From: JAHJDR01 sp964609965
GTDB taxonomy: Bacteria; UBA10199; JADGCS01
Direction: 5' to 3'
DNA: 64,000 bases
NCBI GenBank assembly: GCA_964609965.1
Contig: CAZSTS010000003.1
Span: 207,176-271,175, forward strand
Positions within the stretch are counted from its first letter, which is position 1. Every line of letters begins with the position of its first letter. The notes under the pieces were generated by a model, which had not been told where the DNA came from, did no database searches, and was given only the letters and a program-made list of their open reading frames with translations. Of the stretch, positions 24,018 through 32,899 are shown piece by piece. Made by a program: the position numbers and the translations under genes.

Positions 24018-24708
24018 AATGGATTCTGACTCTTGCATCTTCGGTATACAAACCAATTGTACCTGCTTGATCTAAAACAGGGATGGCTTCTTCATCTCCA
24101 TCATAGGTGAATGCAAAAATACCGTCGATAGTCACGCTTACAATCTGTCCGATTTTTTCTAAAATGATTTCATGTTGAGTGTTGATGAAAGCAAAAGCTT
24201 CTGAACCAGTATACAAAAAGGTTTCGCCAACAACATCGTCCGAAATGGCTAACTGAGTGCCATTAGTTTTTAAAATAAAATAGTTTGTGAGTTCTGCATT
24301 ATTTTCATCAAATGTAGCATTAAAGAATAACCAAAAAACTTCCCATTCGTTTGGAATAGGGGTTCTGAGTTGTTCTTCGTTGGTCACTGCGATTGTGACT
24401 TTAAAGTCTGAGATAGGATTTTCTTGGGTGGGGATGTGTGTGACTAAGGAAGAATGTGTTTCGCTGAGAACGGTTGAAGCCATGGGCTCTAGGACAATGC
24501 CCGTTTCTTCAAAGTCTACAGATCCGTAGCCAGTCCACTTTACTTCCCAGTCTTCTTCAGCAATGGAATTCCAAACCGTGCCAGTGGTTTCAGTTTCAGC
24601 TTCTGATTCAGATTCAGATTCAACCCCAGGACTACTTTCAAAAGTGCTTGAGCTGCAGGCTATGAATAGAAAACAAATAAGGGTGATGTATGTGAGATGT
24701 CTTTTCAT
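23995..24708 (-). CDS. Lipoprotein with concanavalin-like fold (DUF1080-like)
   Basis: 237 residues from the ATG at 24708, nine bases after a GAAGG site. A TTG at 24714 is too close to that site. The lipobox is LFIAC-S. A Ser/Glu-rich linker (ESESESEAETE) follows, then a beta-rich domain with strand pairs (DFKVTIAVTN, EVFWLFFNA, HEIILEKIGQIVSVTIDGIFAFTYDG, AGTIGLYTEDARVRIHSIEIEA). That pattern is typical of the lamin-G/DUF1080 jelly-roll group, which usually binds sugars or polysaccharides. Function otherwise unknown. The 3' end overlaps the convergent nucleotidase-like gene. Confidence 0.7.
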   Translation of the reverse strand: MKRHLTYITLICFLFIACSSSTFESSPGVESESESEAETETTGTVWNSIAEEDWEVKWTGYGSVDFEETGIVLEPMASTVLSETHSSLVTHIPTQENPISDFKVTIAVTNEEQLRTPIPNEWEVFWLFFNATFDENNAELTNYFILKTNGTQLAISDDVVGETFLYTGSEAFAFINTQHEIILEKIGQIVSVTIDGIFAFTYDGDEEAIPVLDQAGTIGLYTEDARVRIHSIEIEAY

Positions 24709-24818
24709 GTTCAAGTACCTTCTATTACTAGTATCGGGTGCTTCCTACAGAAAGTTGTTCTAAAAAGAAATTTTGCTGAATTCTTTGTACACGCTGATTA
24801 GTGTATAAAATCGAATGG

Positions 24819-25883
24819 TTAAGAAGATGGTTTTTTGATATGGATATGTTTTTTTGATTTCTTTCTGAGTTCCCATTGCTCAAGGGCGAATTTTCGCATG
24901 TCTTCCACCGAATCAAATTCATCTACAATCTCAACACCCAGCAATGTTTCGATCACATCCTCTAGCGTAATAATACCAGCTGTTCCCCCGTGTGATTCAT
25001 TTACAATAAATATATGTTCACGTTTTTTAATAAATTCGTCGAGGATAGTTGCTACAGGTTTTTCTTCTAAAACAGTGTGAATGGGCATGATGAGGTCTTC
25101 GATTTTGCAGTCATGACAATCATGGGCTGACATTTCGATGATCTTAAAACGCAAGACCATGCCAATGATGTCGTCGATGTCTTTGTCATAAACTGGAATG
25201 CGTGAAAAAAGAATGGGAGAATTATTTTTAAGTATTTGACCAACTGTCATGTCTTTTTGAAGAGCAAAGACAACAGATCGTGGTGTCATAACATCTTCGG
25301 CAAGAATCAAATTCAGCCGGAGAAGATTTTTTATAATGCGAGATTCTTTGTCGACAAGCACGCCTTCTTCAGCGCCTGTTTCTGCAGCGACTATCATTTC
25401 TTCGCGGGACATTGTTTCTTCTTGAGATTTATTTGGTACAATGAGTTTAGAAATCACTTCAAATAAAAGTCCAAAGGGATACGTGATGTAAATAAGATAG
25501 TTTGTGAGATACGCACAAAAGGGTGCGAGTTTTTTCCAGTAAACAGCACCCAGATTTTTTGGGATTATTTCAGAAAAAATCAGAATAGCTAAAGTCAGTA
25601 AAATACTTGCAAGAGCTACCCATTTGTTTCCGTAAATTTTGAGAACTTGAGCGCCCACACCAGCTGCGCCTATTGTGTGGGCAATAGTGTTGAGGGTGAG
25701 GATGGCAGCTAATGGTTTATCGATATTTTCTTTTAGATTTTTGAGTGATCTTCCACCGCGCTTGTTTTCTTTAATGAGTAAATTTACATGAGAGTGTGTG
25801 ACAGATAAAATAACGGATTCAAGTAAGGAACAAAGAAAAGAAACAAAGAGTGCGAGAAATAAATATAGAAATAAGAGAGTCAT
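24819..25883 (-). CDS. CNNM/CorB-type transporter-like protein (DUF21 plus CBS pair)
   Basis: 354 residues. An N-terminal DUF21 membrane domain (residues 1 to about 170: LLESVILSVTHSHVNLL, LNTIAHTIGAAGVG, FSEIIPKNLG) is followed by two CBS domains (AEDVMTPRSVVFALQKDMTV and IEDLIMPIHTVLEEKPVATILDEF, with IFIVNESHGGTAGIITLEDVIETLLG). The usual C-terminal CorC_HlyC domain is missing, and a short basic tail (KKSKKHIHIKK) takes its place. The family moves or senses Mg2+ and other divalent cations. It is monocistronic. A heptamer array lies upstream. Confidence 0.88.
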   Translation of the reverse strand: MTLLFLYLFLALFVSFLCSLLESVILSVTHSHVNLLIKENKRGGRSLKNLKENIDKPLAAILTLNTIAHTIGAAGVGAQVLKIYGNKWVALASILLTLAILIFSEIIPKNLGAVYWKKLAPFCAYLTNYLIYITYPFGLLFEVISKLIVPNKSQEETMSREEMIVAAETGAEEGVLVDKESRIIKNLLRLNLILAEDVMTPRSVVFALQKDMTVGQILKNNSPILFSRIPVYDKDIDDIIGMVLRFKIIEMSAHDCHDCKIEDLIMPIHTVLEEKPVATILDEFIKKREHIFIVNESHGGTAGIITLEDVIETLLGVEIVDEFDSVEDMRKFALEQWELRKKSKKHIHIKKPSS

Positions 25884-25886
25884 AAA

Positions 25887-25917
25887 TTGTGGGTCGTGTG
25901 TTGTGGGTCGTGATTCG
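25887..25917. repeat. Degenerate heptamer array, TTGTGGG/TCGTGTG
   Basis: Four units: TTGTGGG, TCGTGTG, TTGTGGG and TCGTGAT. The array is 4 bases from the start codon of the CNNM-like gene, so it occupies the place of the leader and ribosome-binding site. Confidence 0.75.
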
Positions 25918-26025
25918 ATCTAATGAATACACGGAATTAACAATAAAAAAACTTATATCTAAATAGCAAAAAATAATCCAATATTTTCTTAGAGTTAGGG
26001 GAGGGGGTTTGTGAGAATCAAAAAA

Positions 26026-26101
26026 TGAGAATTCTCAATAAATCAGTCATTGATCATAGAGAAAATGTATGACACAGAATGTTAAATGAATGAGTATTCA
26101 T
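26026..26101 (+). promoter_or_regulatory. Two palindromes upstream of the beta-oxidation operon
   Basis: TGAGAATTCTCA (26026-26037) is a perfect 12-base palindrome. ATGAAT-GAGT-ATTCAT (26086-26101) has perfect 6-base arms and resembles the symmetric sites used by TetR-type fatty-acid regulators. Both lie in the 298-base gap between the divergent CNNM-like and thiolase genes. No regulator gene is adjacent. Confidence 0.5.
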
Positions 26102-26182
26102 AAGATAGATTTTGCTAATAGCGCGAAACTATTGTTCTATTACAAGGGTTTTTTGAATTATTAATTAAAGAAAGGGTATTTT

Positions 26183-27340
26183 ATGAAAGAAGTAGTCATT
26201 GTATCCGCAGTTCGTTCACCAATGGGACGTGCTCACAAAGGTAATTATGTTTTTACGAGAGCTGATGACCTCGCTGCTGATGTTATCAAGGGTTGTTTAG
26301 CACAAGCTCCAAAGCTCAAACCTGAAGATATCGAATATCTCTATTTGGGTTGTGCTATGCCAGAAGGTGAGCAAGGAATGAATGTGGCTCGTAATGTTGT
26401 TTTCTTATCAGGGCTTCCCATCACTGTTCCGGCAGCAACCGTAAATAATTTTTGTTCATCTTCTTTGGTAACAATCATGATGGCGGCTCAAGCCATTATG
26501 GCTGGTCAGGGCGATGTCTATCTTTCAGCTGGTGTAGAATCTATGACTCACGTTCCCATGGGTGGTTATAATCCAAGTCTTAATCCAAAACTCATGAAGG
26601 ACGGTGCCCCTCAAGCTTATGTTTCTATGGGAGTCACAGCAGAAAATCTTGCTGACAAATACAAAATCTCTCGCACGGAACAGGATGAGTTTGCATATAA
26701 TTCTCATCAAAAAGCAGTCAAAGCTCAAAAAGAAGGTTTGTTTAAAGATGAGATTGTTCCTGTCACTGCTTATGCCAAAGATGGCAGTAGGGCAACAGTC
26801 GATACAGACCAAGGGCCCAGAGCTGAGTCCACATTAGAAAAACTCGCTACATTAAAACCAGTTTTTAAAGAAGGTGGTTCAGTGACTGCGGGTAATTCCA
26901 GTCCTCTCACAGATGGGGCTTCGGCAACATTAATCATGTCTGCTGACAAAGCAAAAGAACTAGGTCTTAAGCCTCTTGCCAAAATAGTTGGTATGGCTGC
27001 TGCTGGTTGTGCACCAGAGATTATGGGAATTGGTCCCGTACCTGCGATTCAAAAGGTTCTGAAAAAAACAGGTATGACAATAGATCAAATCGATATTTTT
27101 GAACTTAACGAAGCCTTTGCTGCACAATCCTTGGCTGTGATTAAGGAACTTAAATTAGATCTAAATAAAGTGAATCCCAAAGGTGGAGCCGTGGCTCTAG
27201 GACATCCTTTAGGTGGTACAGGTGGTCGCATTATGGCAACCCTTGTGCATGGTCTTCATAAATTCGACAAGAAGTACGGATTAGAAACCATGTGCGTTGG
27301 TGGTGGCCAGGGCGCTGCTATGATTATTGAAAAAATGTAA
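26183..27340 (+). CDS. fadA: Acetyl-CoA acyltransferase (thiolase)
   Basis: 385 residues. The nucleophilic cysteine lies in NNFCSSSL, the catalytic histidine in GGAVALGHPLGGTGGR, and the second cysteine in CVGGGQGAAMI. FELNEAFAAQ is also present. It cleaves 3-ketoacyl-CoA to acetyl-CoA and a shortened acyl-CoA. It leads an operon with the FadN-like multifunctional enzyme after 28 bases, so it most likely acts in fatty-acid beta-oxidation and not in polyhydroxybutyrate synthesis. An AAAGGG site precedes the start. Confidence 0.93.
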   Translation: MKEVVIVSAVRSPMGRAHKGNYVFTRADDLAADVIKGCLAQAPKLKPEDIEYLYLGCAMPEGEQGMNVARNVVFLSGLPITVPAATVNNFCSSSLVTIMMAAQAIMAGQGDVYLSAGVESMTHVPMGGYNPSLNPKLMKDGAPQAYVSMGVTAENLADKYKISRTEQDEFAYNSHQKAVKAQKEGLFKDEIVPVTAYAKDGSRATVDTDQGPRAESTLEKLATLKPVFKEGGSVTAGNSSPLTDGASATLIMSADKAKELGLKPLAKIVGMAAAGCAPEIMGIGPVPAIQKVLKKTGMTIDQIDIFELNEAFAAQSLAVIKELKLDLNKVNPKGGAVALGHPLGGTGGRIMATLVHGLHKFDKKYGLETMCVGGGQGAAMIIEKM

Positions 27341-27368
27341 GGATGTTAACACAAATAGGAGAAACACT

Positions 27369-29810
27369 ATGCAAATTAAAAAAGCTGCTGTATTAGGCTC
27401 TGGTGTCATGGGCGCTGCTATTGCTGCCCACCTTGCTAATGCAGGGATTCCCTCGATTCTGCTCGATATTGTGCCACCTAAATTTACAGATGAAGATAAA
27501 AAAGCTGGTTTGACTGAAGATTCACCAGGATTTCGCAACAAGTTTGCTTTGAATGCTATCAACAATGGTTTGCCCAAACAAAAGCCTTCGCCCATCTTTG
27601 ATAAACGCGTTTTAAAATTAATGACGGCAGGCAATTTTGAAGACGACATGGATAAACTTAAAGATTGTGATTGGGTGATCGAGGTTGTTGTCGAGCGTTT
27701 AGACATCAAACAAAAAGTGTTTACGAATGTCGAAAAACACATGAAGCCCGGTGCCATTATTTCATCTAACACTTCAGGGATTAAATTAGTTGATATGATT
27801 GAAGGCCGTAGTGAAGAGTTTGCAAAAAACTTTATCATCACACATTTTTTCAACCCTGTTCGTTACATGAAGCTTGTCGAAATCATCACATCTGACAAAA
27901 CAAATCCAGAAGTCACATCATTTATGGCTGAGTTTTTGGAAGACACACTTGGCAAAGGTGTTGTGTATGCCAAAGATACTACGAGTTTTATTGCTAACCG
28001 CATTGGTATTTACGGTTTTATGGCCATCATGCATGAGGCCATTAAAGCGGGTTTAAGTGTTGAAGCTGTTGATAAAATCACAGGCCCAGCAACGGGCAAA
28101 CCAAAGTCAGCTACGTTTCGTACAGGCGATTTGGTTGGTCTTGATACCTTGGCGCATGTGGCAAATAATAGTTATGAACAGTTGCCTGATGATGAAGGGC
28201 GCGAGATTTTTAAACTGCCTGAGATTGTGAAGCAATTGATCAAAAAGAATTGGCTTGGCGATAAAACCAAGCAGGGCTTTTATCAAAAATCGCGTGATGC
28301 AGAAGGCAAGCGGTTGATTCTTTCTGTTGATCTCAAAACATGTGAGTACACGCCTCAAGAAAAAGTTCGCTATGACAGCCTTGGTCTTGCCAAAAATACT
28401 GAGAATGTCGGAGAGCGCATCAAGATGATGGTAAATGCTGAGGATGAAGCAGGTAAGTTTGCTTGGGTAACCACGCGCGCGGCGTTAACTTATTCGGCCA
28501 ATCGCATTCCAGAAATTGCTGACGATGTTGTTAATATCGACAATGCCATGAAATGGGGTTTTAATTGGGATCTGGGTCCTTTTGAAATCCTTGATGCCAT
28601 TGGTGTTAAAGAGTTTGCTAGTCGTCTAGAAATTGATGGCGTGAAAGTGCCTCCTATTATTTCTTCAGTTCTTACAGATGGCGAAGGTGTTTTTTACAAA
28701 TCAGAAAAAGGTGTTCGCTATTACTTTGATATAGCTTCCAAGGCCTATCAACCTGTAAAAACCAGATCTACTTCGCTTGTGATTAAATCACTCAAAGATC
28801 AGGACAAAGTATTAAAGTCTAATGATGGGGCTTCAATCGTCGATCTCGGTGATGGTGTTGTGAACGTAGAGTTTCACAGCAAGATGAATGCCATTGATAA
28901 TGACATTGGTGAGATGATCAATGCAGCCATTGATTTGGTTGAAACAGATGATGCGTACAAGGGTATTGTTATTTCAAACGATGCTCAGCATTTTTCTGTT
29001 GGAGCAAATCTCATGTTGATTTGGATGGAATCGCAACAAAAAAATTGGGAAGGCATTGAAGCCATGATCAAAGGGTTTCAAGATGTTTGCATGCGTCTCA
29101 AGTATTCAAAAAAACCAGTTGTCGCAGCACCCGCAGGCATGGCGCTTGGTGGTGGTTGTGAAATTGTTTTAGGTTGTGATGCTGTTCGGGCATATTCTGA
29201 AACCTACATTGGTCTTGTAGAGTTTGGCGCTGGTCTTATTCCCGGTGGTGGCGGCAATAAAAACTTGCTGCTTAACCTCGAAGCCAATCTTAAAGAAAAG
29301 GGACCCAAAGGTTGGGCAGGTAAATCAGATGGTGGGCCATTTCCAAAAGTGCAACAAACGTTCGAAAAAATTGGCTTTGCCAAAGTGGCTACAAGTGCTT
29401 CTGAGGCCATGACATTTGGTTATCTTCCAGGACAAAAGAAAACAAAGGTGACTTTATCTCGTGATCGCTTGCTTTATGATGCCAAGCAAGACGTTTTAGA
29501 GCTCGCTAAAAATTACGAGCAACCTGTTCAACGAGAAGATATTCTTGTTCCTGGTATGGGTGGTAAGATGGCCATGTATTCAGCGATAGATGGTTATTTA
29601 TTGCAAGGCTTGATTTCTGCACATGATGCTAAGATTGCCAAAAAATTAGCCCATGTTTTAGCGGGTGGTGATTTGCCAACGCAAGGTTACGTGACCGAAC
29701 AAGAACTTTTAGACATTGAACGCGAGGCTTTTATCAGTCTTTGCGGCGAAGAAAAAACTCAAGCCAGAATGCAGCACCTGCTCATGAAGGGAAAGCCTTT
29801 GCGTAATTAA
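27369..29810 (+). CDS. fadN: 3-hydroxyacyl-CoA dehydrogenase / enoyl-CoA hydratase (FadN-like)
   Basis: 813 residues from the ATG at 27369, preceded by AGGAG; an earlier frame start would overlap fadA. Domain order: NAD-binding (AAVLGSGVMGAAIAAHLANAG), the C-terminal dehydrogenase domains to about residue 480, then a crotonase-fold hydratase. The hydratase carries both glutamate-bearing segments, ALGGGCEIVLGCD and GLVEFGAGLIPGGGG. This dehydrogenase-first order matches Bacillus FadN and not E. coli FadB. It performs two middle steps of beta-oxidation. No acyl-CoA dehydrogenase is adjacent. Confidence 0.92.
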   Translation: MQIKKAAVLGSGVMGAAIAAHLANAGIPSILLDIVPPKFTDEDKKAGLTEDSPGFRNKFALNAINNGLPKQKPSPIFDKRVLKLMTAGNFEDDMDKLKDCDWVIEVVVERLDIKQKVFTNVEKHMKPGAIISSNTSGIKLVDMIEGRSEEFAKNFIITHFFNPVRYMKLVEIITSDKTNPEVTSFMAEFLEDTLGKGVVYAKDTTSFIANRIGIYGFMAIMHEAIKAGLSVEAVDKITGPATGKPKSATFRTGDLVGLDTLAHVANNSYEQLPDDEGREIFKLPEIVKQLIKKNWLGDKTKQGFYQKSRDAEGKRLILSVDLKTCEYTPQEKVRYDSLGLAKNTENVGERIKMMVNAEDEAGKFAWVTTRAALTYSANRIPEIADDVVNIDNAMKWGFNWDLGPFEILDAIGVKEFASRLEIDGVKVPPIISSVLTDGEGVFYKSEKGVRYYFDIASKAYQPVKTRSTSLVIKSLKDQDKVLKSNDGASIVDLGDGVVNVEFHSKMNAIDNDIGEMINAAIDLVETDDAYKGIVISNDAQHFSVGANLMLIWMESQQKNWEGIEAMIKGFQDVCMRLKYSKKPVVAAPAGMALGGGCEIVLGCDAVRAYSETYIGLVEFGAGLIPGGGGNKNLLLNLEANLKEKGPKGWAGKSDGGPFPKVQQTFEKIGFAKVATSASEAMTFGYLPGQKKTKVTLSRDRLLYDAKQDVLELAKNYEQPVQREDILVPGMGGKMAMYSAIDGYLLQGLISAHDAKIAKKLAHVLAGGDLPTQGYVTEQELLDIEREAFISLCGEEKTQARMQHLLMKGKPLRN

Positions 29811-29815
29811 TGGGG

Positions 29816-29843
29816 CGTGGATCGTGGGTCGTAGGTCGTGGAT
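29816..29843. repeat. Degenerate heptamer array, unit CGTGGRT
   Basis: Four units, CGTGGAT, CGTGGGT, CGTAGGT and CGTGGAT, start 6 bases after the fadN-like stop codon. Confidence 0.8.
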
Positions 29844-29847
29844 AGAG

Positions 29848-29874
29848 GTAGGGGCGACCCCCTGTGGTCGCCCG
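29848..29874. repeat. Half unit of the GTAGGGG/CCCG palindromic element
   Basis: GTAGGGGCGACC and GGTCGCCCG form one strong hairpin. The first half is almost the same as the first half at 60839. The second hairpin of the paired form is missing. It lies directly after the heptamer array, where it may end the fad transcript. Confidence 0.75.
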
Positions 29875-30018
29875 TTTATTGCTGGATCAATAATCCTGGT
29901 AGGACCTGTCGGACATATATTTCAAAGAAAATCAAGGGTTACCCTTGTCAGTACAAAATAGTCCCCCCTCACAACTTCCCTTGCCTTCTATAGAGCAATT
30001 CAATAGAGAAAAGCTGCC

Positions 30019-30672
30019 ATGGTCATGGAAAAGGTAAAATATATCGCTGTAGATGGTCCAATAGGGGTGGGAAAAACCAGTCTCACCCAGATGCTTGCTT
30101 CTGATTTTGATGGCAAAATCATTTATGAAAATCCAGATGAGAATCCCTTTATTCAAAATTTTTACGATGATACAAATCGTTATGCTTTTCAAACGCAGCT
30201 TTTTTTCCTTTTGTCACGTTACCGTCAACAAATGGAACTCAAACAACAAGATCTTTTTGAGCAAAAGATTGTTTGTGATTATGTTTTTTCAAAAGACTTA
30301 GTTTTTGCAAGACTTAATTTATCTGATGATGAATACGCATTGTATTCTCAAATTTACACTTTATTAGATCAACGTCTGCCAAAACCAGATGTTGTGATTT
30401 TTTTGCAAGCCAGTCCCGAGATTTTGATGAAGCGAATCAAAAAACGCAGCAAAGATTATGAGCGCCATATTTCTCCAGACTATATTTTAAAGGTGTCACA
30501 GGCTTATAGTCAGTTTTATTTTCAATACACCGAAACACCACTTTTGGTTGTGAATACTTCGGGATTAGATTTTGTAAAGCATCCAAAAGATTATGAATTG
30601 TTTAAAAAGGAACTTTTTTTCTTATTAAAGACTGGTAAAGATAAGCACTATGTAACCATTGCACCGAGGTAA
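30019..30672 (+). CDS. Deoxynucleoside kinase (dAK/dGK type)
   Basis: 217 residues. The P-loop is VDGPIGVGKTS. A lid region is rich in arginine (RIKKRSKDYERHIS), and the DR.. and CDYVFSKDLVFARLNL segments fit the deoxyadenosine/deoxyguanosine kinase family. It salvages purine deoxynucleosides to their monophosphates. The panB start follows 4 bases after its stop, so the two are co-transcribed. The start ATG at 30019 has an alternative ATG two codons later. Confidence 0.85.
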   Translation: MVMEKVKYIAVDGPIGVGKTSLTQMLASDFDGKIIYENPDENPFIQNFYDDTNRYAFQTQLFFLLSRYRQQMELKQQDLFEQKIVCDYVFSKDLVFARLNLSDDEYALYSQIYTLLDQRLPKPDVVIFLQASPEILMKRIKKRSKDYERHISPDYILKVSQAYSQFYFQYTETPLLVVNTSGLDFVKHPKDYELFKKELFFLLKTGKDKHYVTIAPR

Positions 30673-30675
30673 GTT

Positions 30676-31518
30676 TTGAACACAGAAAAACTCACAATCA
30701 ATGACCTTCGTGATTTGTACCACAAAGGGGAGAAGATCACATCCATAACAGCCTACGATTATACTATGGCACGTATGTTTGATAGTGCTGAGATCGATGT
30801 TATTCTTGTAGGTGATTCACTTGGCATGGTGGTTCAAGGAGAAGAAAACACTTTACCAGTTAATATTGAGCATATCGAATACCACACGCGCTGTGTGGTC
30901 AAAGGTGTTAAGCGCGCGCACGTGATGGCAGACATGCCTTTTATGTCGTATCAATCAAGTCTAGAAACTGCAGTGAGTAACGCTGGAAAATTAATCAAAG
31001 CAGGTGCTGAATCAATAAAGCTTGAGGGCGGCGAAGAAATGTCAGATCTCATCTGGTATTTGCAAAAGATAGGCATCCCCGCTGTGGCACACATCGGTCT
31101 CAAACCACAATCGATTCATCAGATGGGTGGATATAAGATTCAAGGGAAATCAAAATTAGCTGCCGAGGAAATTATTTCCGAAGCTAAAATATTAGAAGAG
31201 GCTGGAGCATTTGCTCTTTTACTCGAAGGCATTCCCATGGAAGTGGCAAAAGAAATTACAGATTCAGTTTCTATCCCTACTATTGGGATTAGCAGTGGGC
31301 CTTATTGCAGTGGGCAAATATTGGTCAGCTATGATTTATTGGGTGCAAATCCAGATTTTAGTCCTAAGTTTGTTAAAAAGTACATGGATCTCAATGATTC
31401 TATTCAAAATGCTGTGAGATCTTATTGCCAAGATGTTAAATCCGAGGACTTTCCTACCGAAGAATACAGCTTTCACCGAAATCTTGTTGAGGTGAAGCAG
31501 TTCACGCAGAAGAGTTAG
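30676..31518 (+). CDS. panB: 3-methyl-2-oxobutanoate hydroxymethyltransferase
   Basis: 280 residues, normal for PanB, the first committed enzyme of pantothenate synthesis. Motifs are KITSITAYDYTMARMFD, ILVGDSLGMVVQG, AGAESIKLEGGE, VAHIGLKPQSIHQMGGYK and LLEGIPMEVAKEIT. It uses an unusual TTG start, with GAGG 6 bases upstream inside the end of the kinase gene. panC is not in the window. Confidence 0.95.
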   Translation: MNTEKLTINDLRDLYHKGEKITSITAYDYTMARMFDSAEIDVILVGDSLGMVVQGEENTLPVNIEHIEYHTRCVVKGVKRAHVMADMPFMSYQSSLETAVSNAGKLIKAGAESIKLEGGEEMSDLIWYLQKIGIPAVAHIGLKPQSIHQMGGYKIQGKSKLAAEEIISEAKILEEAGAFALLLEGIPMEVAKEITDSVSIPTIGISSGPYCSGQILVSYDLLGANPDFSPKFVKKYMDLNDSIQNAVRSYCQDVKSEDFPTEEYSFHRNLVEVKQFTQKS

Positions 31519-31536
31519 ATTTCTATTAATTTCATC

Positions 31537-32484
31537 CTACTCAGAATTCACTAGATCCTTAAGATCCTGAATCTCTTTTTCGAGTTTAATATTCGTTTTG
31601 AGAAGATCGTTGTGCTTCTTTTTAAGGGCCATGTGTTCTTTTTGAAGTTTTCTGAACTCTTCATCAGCTTTTTGGATGCTCTCAAGATAAGGGCCAGACG
31701 AGGTTTGCTCGGGTTTGTCTTGAGTTTTTGATTCGATCTTCTTTTTTGGTGGGGTCTTTTTTTCGACAACAACAGTTTCTGTTTTGATAACTTCTTTTGG
31801 TTTTTTGCTGTCTCTTACTTGTTTGTCTACGCTCTTATTCTTATCGGTCTTTGTGTCATTTTCTTTCTTATCTGTTTCTGATCCATCCAATATTTTAATG
31901 CCTTCATGAAGTGTTGCTTTGATTGGTGTGTCATTTGATTTTTGCAATAAATAGCCTTGTTGTGGAAAGAATTTTGTAATGAAGGATGTATCAAAACTCG
32001 AATTAAAACCGCTATAGATTAATAAACCAACAATGAGAGTGTTGAGAAACACCAAAAGCCAAGAGATAAGAAGGATGAGGCGATTAAACTTTTTGAGAGG
32101 GCTGATGAGATAGGGGGCAAGGTATACAACAATGGGGACAATCCATGGCCACACAGGAAACCCAGTGAGGAACTGAAGGCTAAACGCGATAGCAGCACAG
32201 AGGATGAGATAGCCAAAGAGTTTAAAAAATCTTGAGTTAATATGGTTTTCGATCTTCAGGGGATCAAGAAGAATAAACAGCGCTATCACCAAGGTTACAA
32301 GACTAATAAAAAGACTTATGGGCACGCGGTAATAGAGGATTCCAAAAACACCAACATGAAAAGTCATGGCTCCGATTGTTTCGATAACTTTGCGTGTTTT
32401 ATCTGAAAATTTAAACCCTAAGATGATAATAAAAAAACCAGCGATTATAAATACTGAAAATAGAATTAGATTTTGTTCCAACAC
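31537..32484 (-). CDS. Membrane protein with C-terminal coiled coil
   Basis: About 315 residues. An AAAGGAGG lies 4 bases before GTG 32484 and 7 before TTG 32481, so one of these is the start. A longer frame to 32511 would read into a large inverted repeat. Six or so hydrophobic helices occupy the first 170 residues. A long Lys/Glu/Thr-rich linker follows, then a heptad-like coiled coil (ADEEFRKLQKEHMALKKKHNDLL to IQDLKDLVNSE). No family recognised. The coiled coil should be cytoplasmic and could bind a partner protein. Convergent with panB. Confidence 0.65.
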   Translation of the reverse strand: MLEQNLILFSVFIIAGFFIIILGFKFSDKTRKVIETIGAMTFHVGVFGILYYRVPISLFISLVTLVIALFILLDPLKIENHINSRFFKLFGYLILCAAIAFSLQFLTGFPVWPWIVPIVVYLAPYLISPLKKFNRLILLISWLLVFLNTLIVGLLIYSGFNSSFDTSFITKFFPQQGYLLQKSNDTPIKATLHEGIKILDGSETDKKENDTKTDKNKSVDKQVRDSKKPKEVIKTETVVVEKKTPPKKKIESKTQDKPEQTSSGPYLESIQKADEEFRKLQKEHMALKKKHNDLLKTNIKLEKEIQDLKDLVNSE

Positions 32485-32499
32485 TTGACCTCCTTTTAT

Positions 32500-32624
32500 G
32501 GGTTTGTCCAAAAATGCACATCTACTGCGTTGGATATAAAATTTAATTCAATTACGTACTCTACGTACGCGCATTCATTAAATTTTATATCCGCCTTGTA
32601 TCTGCTACTTTTTTGAACAAACCC
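32500..32624. repeat. 125-base inverted repeat (MITE-like)
   Basis: The outer arms GGGTTTGT (32500) and ACAAACCC (32617-32624) are perfect, and a nearly perfect CAAAAA/TTTTTG extends them inward. A perfect 16-base inner arm pair lies at 32532-32547 and 32577-32592 (GGATATAAAATTTAAT and its complement). The centre holds a TACGTA-type stretch. The geometry resembles a miniature inverted-repeat element or a large regulatory cruciform. No flanking target duplication is obvious. Confidence 0.65.
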
Positions 32625-32704
32625 TAGTGGTTCTGTTTTTCAACAGTCACTTTTTCGAGGAATTATTTACAAAGAATCGAGGAAAATGGCAATTCTATTT
32701 AAAA

Positions 32705-32825
32705 GGTTACGGTTAGGGTCACGAGGCCCGTTTCGTCTTTCGGTTACGGTTACGTGTTCATGCTCTGACGTAACCCATACCGCTAAACGATACGGGCTTC
32801 GTAACCGATACACGCTACCTGTACT
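32705..32825. repeat. Mixed 6-7 base repeat region with inverted copies
   Basis: GGTTAC/GGTTAG/GGTCAC units, a CGGTTA pair and, further on, inverted CGTAACC and ATACGGG units. The words recall other arrays in the window but the period is mixed (6 and 7), so this entry is weaker. Together with the preceding inverted repeat it fills the 415-base gap between the membrane-protein and flippase-like genes. No gene is seen there. Confidence 0.5.
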
Positions 32826-32899
32826 AGTAATCAGATGAATGAATTGACGTAGGAAGGGGGCGATGATAACCAAACTTCGCGATTTTATGAGACCAAATC

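Noticed and set aside
32485..32511. Extended N-terminus of the membrane protein reading from TTG 32511
   Set aside because: It would translate through the end of the large inverted repeat and over its own ribosome-binding site AAAGGAGG.
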